Source: Lampropedia puyangensis
GTDB lineage: Bacteria; Pseudomonadota; Gammaproteobacteria; Burkholderiales; Burkholderiaceae_C
Length of the DNA stretch: 64,000 bases
Assembly: GCF_004833285.1 (NCBI RefSeq)
Contig: NZ_STFG01000013.1
Span: forward strand, 341-64,340
Direction: 5' to 3'
Position 1 is the stretch's first letter; every line of letters starts with the position of its first letter. The notes beneath the pieces are model-generated. The model worked only from the letters and a program-made list of their open reading frames with translations, was not told where the DNA came from and ran no database searches. Shown piece after piece: positions 45,901 through 53,144 of this stretch. Position numbers and translations under genes: made by a program.

Positions 45901-46089
45901 AAACACCAAAGAAGACTTGCCGCTACCGCTAGGGCCGGTGAACACCGTTAGCTCGCCGGTTTGGATGTCGATATCCAGATTCTTCAGATTGTGCTGGCGC
46001 GCACCGCGAATGCGGATGGTGCTGTCTGGTTTTGCGGTTTCATCTGTTTCGATGGCCCGGATTTCAGAGGTGTTTTCTGGGGTATTCAT
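39991..46089 (-). CDS. uvrA: Double-length tandem UvrA-like excinuclease ATPase
   Basis: The 2032-residue protein consists of two complete UvrA units in tandem, each with two ABC modules. Four Walker A motifs occur (GPSGSGKSS at 52-60, then GVSGSGKST three times) with four LSGGE signatures. Zinc-finger cysteine pairs are visible (CEACRGFG, CPTCAGARL, CPVCGGSG...CPECDG, CPTCHG, CPACEGQG...CETCHG). Canonical UvrA has about 940 residues. Tandem forms are known in betaproteobacteria. Both halves diverge from E. coli UvrA, so a canonical uvrA probably lies elsewhere. The first half has a Lys/Pro-rich insert near 215-245 and repeat-derived inserts near 290 and 880-910. No LexA box is seen upstream. 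Confidence 0.9.
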   Translation of the reverse strand: MNTPENTSEIRAIETDETAKPDSTIRIRGARQHNLKNLDIDIQTGELTVFTGPSGSGKSSLVFDTLYAEGQRRYVETFSAYARQFLDRMDKPAVDKIEGVPPAIAIDQTNPVRNSRSTVGTMTELNDHLKLLFARTAHLYDRVTAEPVQHDTPESVYRRLTAQYGEGKPGGDARLIITFAVELPANTTEEQMQQWLSASGFTKVQAERMVDVVVDAASVDPKKSSKTKAPKTKKPAAPEQRKVLDVVADRFRASRVEQGRFVEALEVAFKRGNGRLAVYVQPDDSEDVTRLRQAQPERSVSPAEGSELTLSFSQGLHSPASNIRYQEPTPSMFSFNSPAGACEACRGFGRVIGVDWGLVIPDEKLTLRKGAIKAIQTPAWKEIQDDLMRHAGEEGIPRDTAWNQLTQEQKDWVIHGSPKWNGKWNQTWYGIARFFEYLESKAYKMHIRVLLSKYRSYTTCPTCAGARLKTESLLWRIGTRAAADAAMPSAKRFKPTGVQWSDAQLAALPGLCLHDLMQLPLRDLYAFTQSLQPEADEHDAEAQATRMLLEEINTRLKFLNEVGIGYLTLDRQSRTLSGGEVQRINLTTALGTSLVNTLFVLDEPSIGLHPRDMQRINQAMLRLRDAGNTLVVVEHDPAVMLAADRIIDMGPKPGSGGGQIVFDGTPEALRSAHTLTGDYLGARLRIENPAQRPVLANTPRLLLQGARANNLQNVDVEFPLERMVCVTGVSGSGKSTLIQDVLAPALMRAFGKATDAPGAHDALLGTDFLADAVFVDQSPIGKTARSNPASYVGAWDAIRTLFAQTPMANQRGYTASKFSFNSGDGRCPVCGGSGFEHVEMQFLSDVYLRCPECDGSRYRPEILEVKIERPAATASFVGETSHPTVRPELVEVHEHDADASVNRLRQAQPERSKTSSLAKNHAYSVADILELTVEQALQVFAQDRDVVRALQPIADVGLEYLRLGQPVPTLSGGEAQRLKLAGFLAEAAQSASKSRQTLARKGTLFLFDEPTTGLHFDDIAKLMRALRKLLAAGHSLIIIEHNLDVMRSSDWLIDLGPDAGDQGGHIVVQGTPQEVAKHPTSFTAAALREYEATMGQPIAAAKQEHAVHEAAVAYAAADRKANASSQIEAIQIVHAREHNLKNLSVNIPRGKFNVITGVSGSGKSTLAFDILFSEGQRRYLESLNAYARSIVQPASRPDVDAVHGIPPTVAIEQRLSRGGRKSTVGTATEIWHYLRLLYVKLGTQHCVNDDAAVQPQSQDSIVAHILRQFRGQHIGLLAPLVVNRKGIYTDLADWARLRGHTHLRVDGAFVPTAPFPKLDRFKEHSIELPVFSLDITPENEAELRTQIAKALEHGKGVMQVISQLDGLSAALENGSSTLGIGEVTAYSTLRACPVCCTSYPELDPRLFSYNSKHGWCPDCVGTGVALTKEQRKALDDSGPQDDNRGRERSFEEPDAEDMGDAACPTCHGTRLNATARKVRFHGQAITDIAQLSVSDIRQWVEALTSSGQMNSREADIARDLLPEIRSRLAFLEQVGLGYLTLDRGAPTLSGGEAQRIRLAAQLGSNLQGVCYVLDEPTIGLHARDNQILLGALQSLSDKGNTLVVVEHDEDTIRHADYLIDVGPGAGVRGGTIVAEGKPEEVAQNPDSITGKYLRDAMRHPFSPRREVQLGMPALTLQGATLHNLQNVGSWVPLQRLVAITGVSGSGKSTLARDVLLANVARVVSQQSTKAGREALEQTGPTPHLQHLKGLQGFEGIDRVLEVDQTPIGKTPRSCPATYIGFWDTVRKLFADTLEAKARGYSASRFSFNTGEGRCPACEGQGMRTIEMSFLPDVKVPCETCHGARFNPETLSVTWRGKTIGDVLQMEVDDAVTFFASMPTIAHPLQLLKDVGLGYLTLGQPSPTLSGGEAQRIKLVTELTKVRDDITKRGNKMLHTLYVLDEPTVGLHMADVEKLIHVLHRLVNGGHSVIVIEHDLDVIAEADWIIDLGPDGGKNGGQIVAAGTPEDVVKEGTFTGVAIAPLLNLHKNENLLQ
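43357..43439. repeat. Inverted pair of abundant interspersed repeats inside uvrA
   Basis: Base 43357 begins CCGTTCAGGCTGAGCCTGTC, ending GAAG at 43380. The inverted partner at 43416-43439 begins CTTCGACAAGCTCAGGGCGA and ends ACGG. This 24-base family is widespread in proteobacterial genomes as intergenic repeats. Here it is translated in frame as RPELVEVHEHDADASVNRLR then QAQPERS. Confidence 0.85.
45196..45219. repeat. Second copy of the interspersed repeat inside uvrA
   Basis: It is identical over its 24 bases to the copy at 43357-43380 and likewise gives the peptide RLRQAQPERS, near residue 295. It lies next to VSPAEGSEL, which has no counterpart in UvrA. Confidence 0.85.
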
Positions 46090-46459
46090 AGAGAGTGCAG
46101 GCGAGGTTCATGCTGCATTGCATCAGCGAAACAAAGGGCTGAATGCCAAATTTAGAGAGGCATGCATGAAGGTATGGTCTTTATTTTGGGGCATTTCACA
46201 GAAACCAAGTGCCTTGCCTGGGATGCAGATATGGCAAATGAGGTTTGAGATGTCTTAGTGGTAAACCCTTGTTTTCTTGGGGTGGCAAAGTTTTTTTTTG
46301 CGTATGTGAATACGCAGATTTTGTATGGATATGACGTGAGTTTGCTTTTTATCTACAATTGTCGGTTCGCTTGACTTCGCTCAAGTATCCTTTGTAAACC
46401 TGATTCTTTTACACCGAGTTGAATCATTTATATATTTCTTCGGGCACCTGACTACTCCA
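46090..46459. other. Divergent intergenic region between uvrA and the NYN gene
   Basis: No gene is supported in 370 bp. It contains a dyad TGCGTAT / ATACGCA with a GTGA spacer at 46299-46316, preceded by a run of nine T. Promoters of both flanking genes must lie here. Confidence 0.5.
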
Positions 46460-47101
46460 ATGAACCACGGTCAAAGCTTACTCAAAATCGCCGTCATTTA
46501 TGACGGCAGTTTTTTCTGGCGCATCAGCAATTTCTATCGTTTTACGCACGAGCGCCAAAGCCATCTAAACATCAGTGCGCTGCACAACTATTTGCGCCAC
46601 CATATTGCCGCCATCGAAAAAGATGGCATTGCAACACTGTGCCAGATTAGTGAGGCGCATTTTTTTCGCGGACGGTTTTCGCTCAAGGCAGTGCAAGCGA
46701 CGCGTGATCCGTTAAAGCAACTGGAGACGGACCGCTTTCAGGACCAGGTCTTGATGTGGGCTGGCGTGGTGGCGCATTACCAGCCAATGAATGAAGCGGC
46801 CAATCCGCCTGAGGAAAAAGGCGTAGATATCAGCCTAGCGCTGGAAACCTATGACCTGACTGTGAATCGCCAGTTTGATGTGGTTGTATTGTTTACCGGA
46901 GCGGCTGATTTTTCGCCTTTGGTGCGCAAGTTGCAAAGCATTGGAACCCGCGTGATGGTACCCGCATTTGATTTGCCCAACTACGCCAAAACTTCACAAC
47001 GCTTGCTGGAAGAGGCTACATACTCCTTGCCGCTGTCTGAATTGATTGATGGCACTGTTGATGATGAGTATGAGCATTTGCTGGGCGATCTGTTTCATTG
47101 A
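46460..47101 (+). CDS. NYN-domain (PIN-like) putative ribonuclease
   Basis: The 213-residue protein of the NYN/LabA-like (DUF88) group has AVIYDGSFFWRISNFYRF with the first acidic residue and KGVDISLALETYDLTVNRQF with the second acidic cluster. FDVVVLFTGAADFSPLVRKL carries the third, and then GTRVMVPAFDLPNYAKTSQR. These positions are the metal site of PIN-like nucleases. The substrate is unknown. It stands alone and is followed by a terminator at 47126. No ribosome-binding site is clear. Confidence 0.86.
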   Translation: MNHGQSLLKIAVIYDGSFFWRISNFYRFTHERQSHLNISALHNYLRHHIAAIEKDGIATLCQISEAHFFRGRFSLKAVQATRDPLKQLETDRFQDQVLMWAGVVAHYQPMNEAANPPEEKGVDISLALETYDLTVNRQFDVVVLFTGAADFSPLVRKLQSIGTRVMVPAFDLPNYAKTSQRLLEEATYSLPLSELIDGTVDDEYEHLLGDLFH

Positions 47102-47125
47102 TAGTGCGCAAACCACAGACGATAG

Positions 47126-47151
47126 AAAAAGGCTCCCAATGGGAGCCTTTT
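47126..47151. terminator. Bidirectional terminator between NYN gene and queF
   Basis: A perfect AAAAGGCTCCC / GGGAGCCTTTT stem with a 3-base loop lies between the convergent NYN gene (+) and queF (-). Confidence 0.92.
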
Positions 47152-47185
47152 GTATGGTATTGGCAAGCGTGGAGAATGAAAAGTG

Positions 47186-48055
47186 TCACTGCCGTGCAGT
47201 GCGAATGTTGGCAGGCAGCGCGTGTGGCTTGCTGCTTCGCAATGGGTTGATATCTAGCCCGCCACGGCGGGTGTAGCGCGCCTGAACGCTCAACTCCAAG
47301 GGAGCGCAGCGTTGCCATATGTCGATGAATATTTGCTCCACACAGTTTTCATGGAAACCAGTGTGGTTGCGAAAGCTCACGATATATTGCAATAAGCCAG
47401 CTTGATCAATCGGGTGGCCACTGTAGCTGATTTGAAGGCTGGCCCAATCGGGTTGACCTGTGACAGGACAATTGCTTTTGAGCAAGCGGCTTGTCAGTGT
47501 TTCTGTGGTGTGTGACTGCTCTTGTTGGCTAAAGAGCAGATTGGGTTGCGGGGTGTAATGGGAGCACTCCACATCCAAACGATCCAGATCCAAGCCGCTG
47601 AGTTCGTGAATAGGCTCCGCATCGAAAGATGCAGGTTCAATGATCCGAACGCCAATGCTGCCTGTTGGTAATGGACTGCCACGCCAAGCGGCTTCACTTA
47701 AATCTTTACGAATGCAATCACGCACAGCAGCCTTATCCGCAAAAACGCTGTTATTGAGACTATTCAAGTAGAGCTTAAGGGATTTGCTTTCCACAATATT
47801 GGGTGTTTCGCACGGGAACGTCAGATGCGCAATGGCTACCTGCGGCTTGCCGCGCGCATTCAGCCAACTCAACTCAAACGCAGTCCATACATCAGCACCC
47901 ATGAATGGCAGGCGATCAAGGCCTATGCCTAAAGCTTGACGCTGCGCCAACCTTGGAATGGGGCACAGCAGTTGCGGCTGGTAGGTTTGTGGATACGCCA
48001 CCTCTTTGCCCAAAGGCAGATCAGTGGCTGTAACCGGCATGTGCTGGTGCGCCAT
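47186..48055 (-). CDS. queF: NADPH-dependent 7-cyano-7-deazaguanine reductase
   Basis: It reduces preQ0 to preQ1 in queuosine synthesis. The 289-residue protein is the long YqcD-type with the QueF motif [13 protein letters not shown], nucleophile Cys196 in [14 protein letters not shown] and the adjacent aspartate. The C-terminal [14 protein letters not shown] follows. Its ATG overlaps the ilvE stop (TAATG), so the two genes are coupled. A YhhQ-type transporter with a likely preQ1 riboswitch lies 14 kb to the right, hence two queuosine genes in one window. Confidence 0.95.
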   Translation of the reverse strand: MAHQHMPVTATDLPLGKEVAYPQTYQPQLLCPIPRLAQRQALGIGLDRLPFMGADVWTAFELSWLNARGKPQVAIAHLTFPCETPNIVESKSLKLYLNSLNNSVFADKAAVRDCIRKDLSEAAWRGSPLPTGSIGVRIIEPASFDAEPIHELSGLDLDRLDVECSHYTPQPNLLFSQQEQSHTTETLTSRLLKSNCPVTGQPDWASLQISYSGHPIDQAGLLQYIVSFRNHTGFHENCVEQIFIDIWQRCAPLELSVQARYTRRGGLDINPLRSSKPHALPANIRTARQ

Positions 48056-49140
48056 TATTTAATAGTGCGTACCCAGCCGCGTGTGTCGGCAATTTTGCCG
48101 CGCTGCAGGCCAGAGAGCTCGTCGCGCAACGCGTTAGTGATGGGACCACTTTCACCATTGCCGATGGTGAAGGAACCACCGTCGAATTTGACTTCACCGA
48201 TAGAGGCGACCACAGCGGCAGTACCACAAGCAAAGGTTTCTTTGACTTTGCCGCTTGCCACATCGGCTTGCCATTGGGCGAAAGAGTATTTCCGCTCTTC
48301 TACGGTAATGCCTTTGCTGCGGGCCAGTTCAATCAAGGAGGCGCGGGTGATGCCGGGCAGGATGGTACCCAGTGGGGTCGTGAAAATATGCCCATCGTCT
48401 TGGACGAAGAAAATATTCATGCCGCCCAACTCTTCAATCCATTGGTGTTCTGCGGCATCCAGGAAAACGACTTGTTCACAACCATTTTCATAAGCTTGCG
48501 CTTGTGCAACTAAGCTGGCTGCGTAGTTGCCCCCACATTTGGCAGCGCCTGTGCCGCCAACAGCTGCGCGCGTGTATTCCTTCGAAACCCAGACCTTCAC
48601 GGGTTTAGGGCCGCTTTTGAAATAGTCGCCCACAGGCGATGCAATCACGCAGAAGACGAAGTGATGCGCTGGGCGCACGCCCAAGAAGGGCTCGTCCGCA
48701 AACATGAAGGGACGCATGTACAAGCTGCCATTGCCGCCAGGAATCCATTCCTTGTCAATGCGCACCAACTGCTCTACTGCTTCAACAAACACTTCTTGTG
48801 GCAGTGTGGGCATTGCCATGCGGGTGGCTGAAGCATTGAAACGGTCGGCGTTTTGGTCTGCACGGAACAGGGTGACGGTGTCCCCTTCACCGCGATAGGC
48901 TTTCATGCCTTCGAAAATTTCCTGTGCGTAATGCAACACTGCTGCGGCAGGGTCGATTTTGAATGCTTCACGTTTGCGAATTTGTGCGTCATGCCAGCCG
49001 CGCCCCTCCGTCCATTCGATAGTGACCATGTGGTCGGAGAATGCCGTACCAAAGCCACCTTTGGCCAGAATCGCTTCGCGATCGGCTGCCGAGGTAGGGG
49101 TATCTGTAGGAATATGGCTGAATTTCAGTGCATTGGACAT
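48055..49140 (-). CDS. ilvE: Branched-chain amino acid aminotransferase
   Basis: The 361-residue fold-type IV PLP enzyme catalyses the last step of Val, Leu and Ile synthesis. It has the BCAT group start with [19 protein letters not shown] lysine region [15 protein letters not shown] and the [11 protein letters not shown] segment. The length and motifs fit the larger BCAT-II form rather than the 309-residue E. coli type. It is the first gene of a two-gene operon with queF. The start ATG at 49140 is preceded by a weak SD-like GCTGGAGCC. Confidence 0.95.
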   Translation of the reverse strand: MSNALKFSHIPTDTPTSAADREAILAKGGFGTAFSDHMVTIEWTEGRGWHDAQIRKREAFKIDPAAAVLHYAQEIFEGMKAYRGEGDTVTLFRADQNADRFNASATRMAMPTLPQEVFVEAVEQLVRIDKEWIPGGNGSLYMRPFMFADEPFLGVRPAHHFVFCVIASPVGDYFKSGPKPVKVWVSKEYTRAAVGGTGAAKCGGNYAASLVAQAQAYENGCEQVVFLDAAEHQWIEELGGMNIFFVQDDGHIFTTPLGTILPGITRASLIELARSKGITVEERKYSFAQWQADVASGKVKETFACGTAAVVASIGEVKFDGGSFTIGNGESGPITNALRDELSGLQRGKIADTRGWVRTIK

Positions 49141-49465
49141 AGTGGCTCCAGCAAGGCTTTCGTCAACAAATAGCGAAAAAAAGAAATGAGTGCTGCCTGT
49201 GGGCTGAGGGCGAGTCCCCCGGTCATGCGCACATCAGGCATAGCCTTGCATGATAACGATTGTGGCGAGCCTTGGCACCCAAAGTGACAGGAAAGCCTGC
49301 TTCATTCGTGTTTCTAATTGAAGAGTGCTGCCATCGGTGAATATTGGCTTGGTCGTGTGTGCCTTGTTGAAGCGATTAGCCTAATCGAATAGTTAGATTG
49401 CGCCAAGGGTTAACCAGAGTGTGGGGCGTGCCAAGGGAGAAACAATCGCCCTGACAATAGCGCCC
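49141..49465. other. Divergent intergenic region, ilvE / TRIC gene
   Basis: No gene is supported in 325 bp. It should carry the ilvE-queF promoter. No leader-peptide attenuator rich in branched-chain codons was recognised. Confidence 0.4.
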
Positions 49466-50116
49466 ATGATGATGTTGACTCCTGATGATTTCATTCGTGC
49501 CCTGGATTGGATGGGGACGGTGGTGTTTGCGCTCAGCGGTGTGTTGATAGCACGGCGCTTGCAGATGGATGGTTTTGGTTTATTGGTTCTGGCAAGTGTG
49601 ACGGCGATAGGTGGGGGCACGATTCGAGATCTGGTATTGGGGATTCGCCCGGTCTTTTGGGTTACCCAATCGCATTACTTGGTTCTGATTGTGGTGACTT
49701 GTGCGCTGGCTATTCCGTTGGCTCGGTTACTTTCACGGGCCAAAGTCGCGTGGCTGCTGCTGCATGCGGATGCTTTAGGGCTGGCCACGTTTACTGCGAT
49801 CGGGGCAAACAAGGCGCTGTCAGTGGGCGCTCCTGCGATTGTTGCGGTGGGGATGGGCGTGCTGACTGGCGTTGGTGGCGGAGTGATTCGAGACGTGTTA
49901 GCCCGTGAAGTCCCCATGGTGCTGTGCCGAGAGGTTTATGCGACAGCCTGTATAGCAGGGGGCATTGTATTAACGGCGGTGCATGCTTGGACAGGGCAAT
50001 CTTTGCCAGCCATGCTTGGGGGTATGTTGACGACTTGGTTGATCCGCTTGGCTGCACTGCGCTGGCACTGGCACTTGCCAACATTTGGCGGTTTGGACCC
50101 TGATGAGTCGCGCTAG
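49466..50116 (+). CDS. Trimeric intracellular cation channel (TRIC) family membrane protein
   Basis: The 216-residue protein has about seven hydrophobic helices and the paired repeats of the UPF0126/TRIC family. The first repeat has FALSGVLIARRLQMDGFGLL and TAIGGGTIRDLVLG. The second has ADALGLATFTAIGANKAL and GVGGGVIRDVLAREVP. Bacterial TRIC proteins form homotrimeric cation channels. Three ATG codons are adjacent (49466, 49469, 49472), and the frame further upstream lacks similarity. The physiological ion is unknown. Confidence 0.9.
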   Translation: MMMLTPDDFIRALDWMGTVVFALSGVLIARRLQMDGFGLLVLASVTAIGGGTIRDLVLGIRPVFWVTQSHYLVLIVVTCALAIPLARLLSRAKVAWLLLHADALGLATFTAIGANKALSVGAPAIVAVGMGVLTGVGGGVIRDVLAREVPMVLCREVYATACIAGGIVLTAVHAWTGQSLPAMLGGMLTTWLIRLAALRWHWHLPTFGGLDPDESR

Positions 50117-50219
50117 ATGCGCCACAGCACAACTAAATCGGCGCTCTCCATGACAAGGCGATGAAGTGTCATTTTTCCTTGTTTTTTACACGGGTATCGA
50201 ATCGCATTTTGGCAAGTGA

Positions 50220-51752
50220 ATGCATTGCCTGATTTACGATGCGCGCATGGCTTTACTTGGCTTTCTATTTTTACAAATTCTTGGCATAGCCGCAGCCTGG
50301 TGGCTTGGCGTGCATGGGTGGCAAATTGTGCTGGGCGCATTGGCTGGAGCTTGGCTTTGGTGGTTGCTTGCGGCGTGGCAAAGTGCGCGGTTTTACCATT
50401 GGGCGAAAGGAGAAGGCCAAGCATCTAATCGTTTTTGGGGGTATTGGGCGAACTTACAGTATTTTTGGCGTAAGTTGCAGCGAAAACACCAGTATCGAGA
50501 GGAGCGCCAAGAGCGTAATTTGCAAGAATTGCGTATGGCGATTCAGGCTTCCCCAAATGGTGTGATGTTGCTGGATCATGAATGGTCTATTGTTTGGCTC
50601 AACCATATGGCGTGTGAACATTTTGGTCTCAATGTAGACCAAGACATGGGGCAAAACTTGCTGACCTTGGTGCGAGACCCTGAGTTCGCCAGTTATTGCG
50701 CTGTCGGAGATTTTCGCGAAACTCTTGAAATGGATGGGCGTGGCGTTGGATCTGTTGTGGGAGATCGACGCCGACTTTCGATCCAGGTTTTTCCGTATGG
50801 CGATGATAAACAGCTGATGCTTTCGCGGGATGTGACACATGTTCAGCGCACTGAAGCGATGCGCCGGGATTTCATTGCCAACGTATCGCACGAAATTCGC
50901 ACTCCGCTGACGATTTTTTCTGGTTATGTTGAAACCTTGCAAACCTTGCCTTTGGAGCAGGCCGATCGTGAGCGCTACTACCAGCGCATGCATCAGCAAG
51001 CCACGCGTATGCAGGTATTGGTTGAGGATTTGCTGACCTTGTCTCGATTGGAAGGCAGTCCTCTGCCCAATCTCAGTGAGTTTGTGGAAATCAAGCCTTT
51101 GCTTTTACGTTGTCTGGATGAAGCCGCTGCGTTATCTGTTTCATTGGCACCGCAAGCGAATGAGCCGGTGCACCAACTCTCGCTGAAATATGCGGATGAA
51201 CATGGCCAAGAGCAGCTCTTGAAAGGCTCATCCATGTCTAGTACAAGACACGATCCGCGCATGCCACCTGACACCACGGATGCGCTTAATTCTGCGGGGA
51301 TGAATACCACATGGCCTGGTACGATGGGGCGTTTGGCTGGTGTGGACAAGGAAATTTACAGCGCATTTTCCAATCTGGTGGCCAATGCTGTGCGCTATAC
51401 GCCTGCCGGAGGTTCGATCACGCTGGTTTGGTCGTGGCATACAGATGGCAGTGCCAGTTTCAGTGTGCGAGATACTGGACCGGGCATTGCGGCTGAACAT
51501 ATTCCGCGTTTGACAGAGCGCTTTTACCGGGTAGATAGAAGCCGCTCGCGTGAAACGGGTGGTACTGGTTTAGGCTTGGCCATCGTCAAGCATGTCGCGC
51601 AGCGCCATGGCGGGCATTTACAGATTCAGAGTGTGGTCGGGCAGGGGTCTTGTTTTCAAATAGATTTACCGCTCACTCGCTTGCAGACCCCAGCAGCCGT
51701 TCAAGCTGCAGAGCAAGAAAAACTGCGCCGTGAACGCATGCTGGCTGCTTGA
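50220..51752 (+). CDS. phoR: PhoR-type sensor histidine kinase
   Basis: The 510-residue kinase has two N-terminal membrane helices and a PAS-like region (ASPNGVMLLDHEWSIVWLNH). HisKA follows with the phosphoacceptor in FIANVSHEIRTPLTIFSGYV. The HATPase domain has the N box (NLVANAVRYTPAGG), G1 DTGPGI and G2 GTGLGLAIVKH. The layout fits PhoR, which senses phosphate sufficiency through Pst/PhoU. A second ATG at 50247 (MALLGFLF) would give 501 residues and place the first helix at the N-terminus. There is no phoB or other regulator gene adjacent, which is unusual. It ends at a terminator at 51784. Confidence 0.87.
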   Translation: MHCLIYDARMALLGFLFLQILGIAAAWWLGVHGWQIVLGALAGAWLWWLLAAWQSARFYHWAKGEGQASNRFWGYWANLQYFWRKLQRKHQYREERQERNLQELRMAIQASPNGVMLLDHEWSIVWLNHMACEHFGLNVDQDMGQNLLTLVRDPEFASYCAVGDFRETLEMDGRGVGSVVGDRRRLSIQVFPYGDDKQLMLSRDVTHVQRTEAMRRDFIANVSHEIRTPLTIFSGYVETLQTLPLEQADRERYYQRMHQQATRMQVLVEDLLTLSRLEGSPLPNLSEFVEIKPLLLRCLDEAAALSVSLAPQANEPVHQLSLKYADEHGQEQLLKGSSMSSTRHDPRMPPDTTDALNSAGMNTTWPGTMGRLAGVDKEIYSAFSNLVANAVRYTPAGGSITLVWSWHTDGSASFSVRDTGPGIAAEHIPRLTERFYRVDRSRSRETGGTGLGLAIVKHVAQRHGGHLQIQSVVGQGSCFQIDLPLTRLQTPAAVQAAEQEKLRRERMLAA

Positions 51753-51783
51753 GTGGGGTTGAGAATGGCTCTATTTAATGATC

Positions 51784-51812
51784 GTAAAAAAAGCCCTTAA
51801 TCAGGACTTTTT
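51784..51812. terminator. Terminator between phoR and the Mrp operon
   Basis: AAAAAAAGCCCT / AGGACTTTTTTT with one mismatch and a short loop. It serves convergent phoR (+) and possibly mrpG (-). Confidence 0.8.
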
Positions 51813-51862
51813 TTACTAATATTTCTCAATGGACTAAGAAAATCGAGAGACGTTCTTATTTT

Positions 51863-52363
51863 TCAACCTGACCGGGGCGATTGGTTCTTTTCTGCATCAC
51901 CGGCGGATGTCGGTGTTGAAGCTTCTGTTTCGGTTTGCCACTCAGTTTCAGAGGGGGCCCCTTCTTCATCATCGTCTTTTTCTGGTGCCATTTTTGGGGT
52001 TGCCAACTGCAGCATATTGACGCTGCGAGGCACATTCTCACCCCGTTGGCGAGATCTGAATAAGGCCGCACGCATCAGGAAAATGGTGGTCACAGGGGAG
52101 GTAATGGCAATGAATACCCCCAGCAATAAAATATTGAGCGCTGGCTTGCCTGTTTGAAATGAAAAATAGGTGATTGTGGCGAGCATGAGGCACCAGATGC
52201 CTGCCGTGGTGATCAAAGCTGGAGCATGAATGCGTGAAAAAAACGTTTTCAAGCGTAGTACACCTGAAGCCCCCAAAAGCGCAATGAGCCCCCCACACAA
52301 GGCAAAAAAGGCCACGGCGATTTCAGCCCACAATGGGAGAATGAAACTCGGTGCTTCGGTCAT
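51863..52363 (-). CDS. mrpG: Mrp Na+(K+)/H+ antiporter subunit G
   Basis: The 166-residue protein has three N-terminal membrane helices typical of MrpG/PhaG (GGLIALLGASGVLRLKTFFS then RIHAPALITTAGIWC). An unusually long, acidic and hydrophilic C-terminal tail follows (EKDDDEEGAPSETEW), which is not needed for the fold. It is last in the operon A-C-D-E-F-G and overlaps mrpF by 4 bp. The seven-part complex exchanges Na+ or K+ for H+ at the inner membrane. Confidence 0.92.
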   Translation of the reverse strand: MTEAPSFILPLWAEIAVAFFALCGGLIALLGASGVLRLKTFFSRIHAPALITTAGIWCLMLATITYFSFQTGKPALNILLLGVFIAITSPVTTIFLMRAALFRSRQRGENVPRSVNMLQLATPKMAPEKDDDEEGAPSETEWQTETEASTPTSAGDAEKNQSPRSG

Positions 52364-52641
52364 TCGATAACCTCCCCACGCAGCAGAAACTTGGCCATGG
52401 CCGTACTACTGACAAAGCCCAGCAAAGCGATCAATAGCGCAGCTTCAAAGTAAGCGGTACTTTCGTAGTACATCGAAAGACTCAGCATGACGTACATGCC
52501 TAAAACAAAGACGCAGTCGAGCGCCAAAATGCGGTCTTGGGCAGATGGGCCAATCAACAGGCGAATGATGACCATCAACATGGCAATGGCCAGCATGGCC
52601 AGCGTGATGGGTAAAGCCCAGGCGAGAATTTGTCCATTCAT
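52360..52641 (-). CDS. mrpF: Mrp antiporter subunit F
   Basis: The 93-residue protein has three transmembrane helices. The MrpF pattern LLIGPSAQDRILALDCVFVL is present, with the Asp/Arg pair conserved in the family. It overlaps mrpE and mrpG by 4 bp each (ATGA type), so the subunits are translated together. Confidence 0.93.
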   Translation of the reverse strand: MNGQILAWALPITLAMLAIAMLMVIIRLLIGPSAQDRILALDCVFVLGMYVMLSLSMYYESTAYFEAALLIALLGFVSSTAMAKFLLRGEVIE

Positions 52642-53144
52642 TCGAAAATCTCCATCAAAGGGCGTTCATAACGTTCTTTGACTGTTTTGATGACTTCGTC
52701 CTGGTTGACGTTGCCATCAAAGACATGCAGCAGAAGGGTGCTGCGGTCCATTGATAGTTCTGCCCAAGCATTGCCCGGCGTAATGGTGGTAATAACGGCC
52801 AGTACAGCCAATGCATTCGGATCGCGCATTTCCAGAGGAATACGGATGAAGATCGATGTGTCTTCCTTGGTGGCATTTTTTTTGAACAAAATCCGAATCA
52901 CCATCAGGTTGGAGTGCCACGCATCGATCATGACGGTGAAGGCCAGTTTCACAATGGTGATTGGATGGCGCACTCGCACGTAGCGGGGCCGCAATGCATC
53001 ACTGAAAATGGGAATTGCTAAGCCCAGTACCAAAGCCAATACGAAATTGGCCAGGCTGTAGCTTTGGGTCATTACCATCCACAAAGCAATCAGCAGTGTG
53101 GAGAGTAATGGGGCTGGAAAAATGGTACGCAACAATCGCTTCAT
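52638..53144 (-). CDS. mrpE: Mrp antiporter subunit E
   Basis: The 168-residue protein has two or three N-terminal helices and a cytoplasmic C-terminal part with TTITPGNAWAELSMDRSTLL, characteristic of MrpE. It has 4-bp overlaps with mrpD upstream and mrpF downstream. MrpE is needed for stable complex assembly and full activity in studied bacteria. Confidence 0.93.
   Translation of the reverse strand: MKRLLRTIFPAPLLSTLLIALWMVMTQSYSLANFVLALVLGLAIPIFSDALRPRYVRVRHPITIVKLAFTVMIDAWHSNLMVIRILFKKNATKEDTSIFIRIPLEMRDPNALAVLAVITTITPGNAWAELSMDRSTLLLHVFDGNVNQDEVIKTVKERYERPLMEIFE

Noticed and set aside
46090-46200. LexA box in front of uvrA
   Set aside because: I looked for CTGT-N8-ACAG in the upstream region and found no convincing match.
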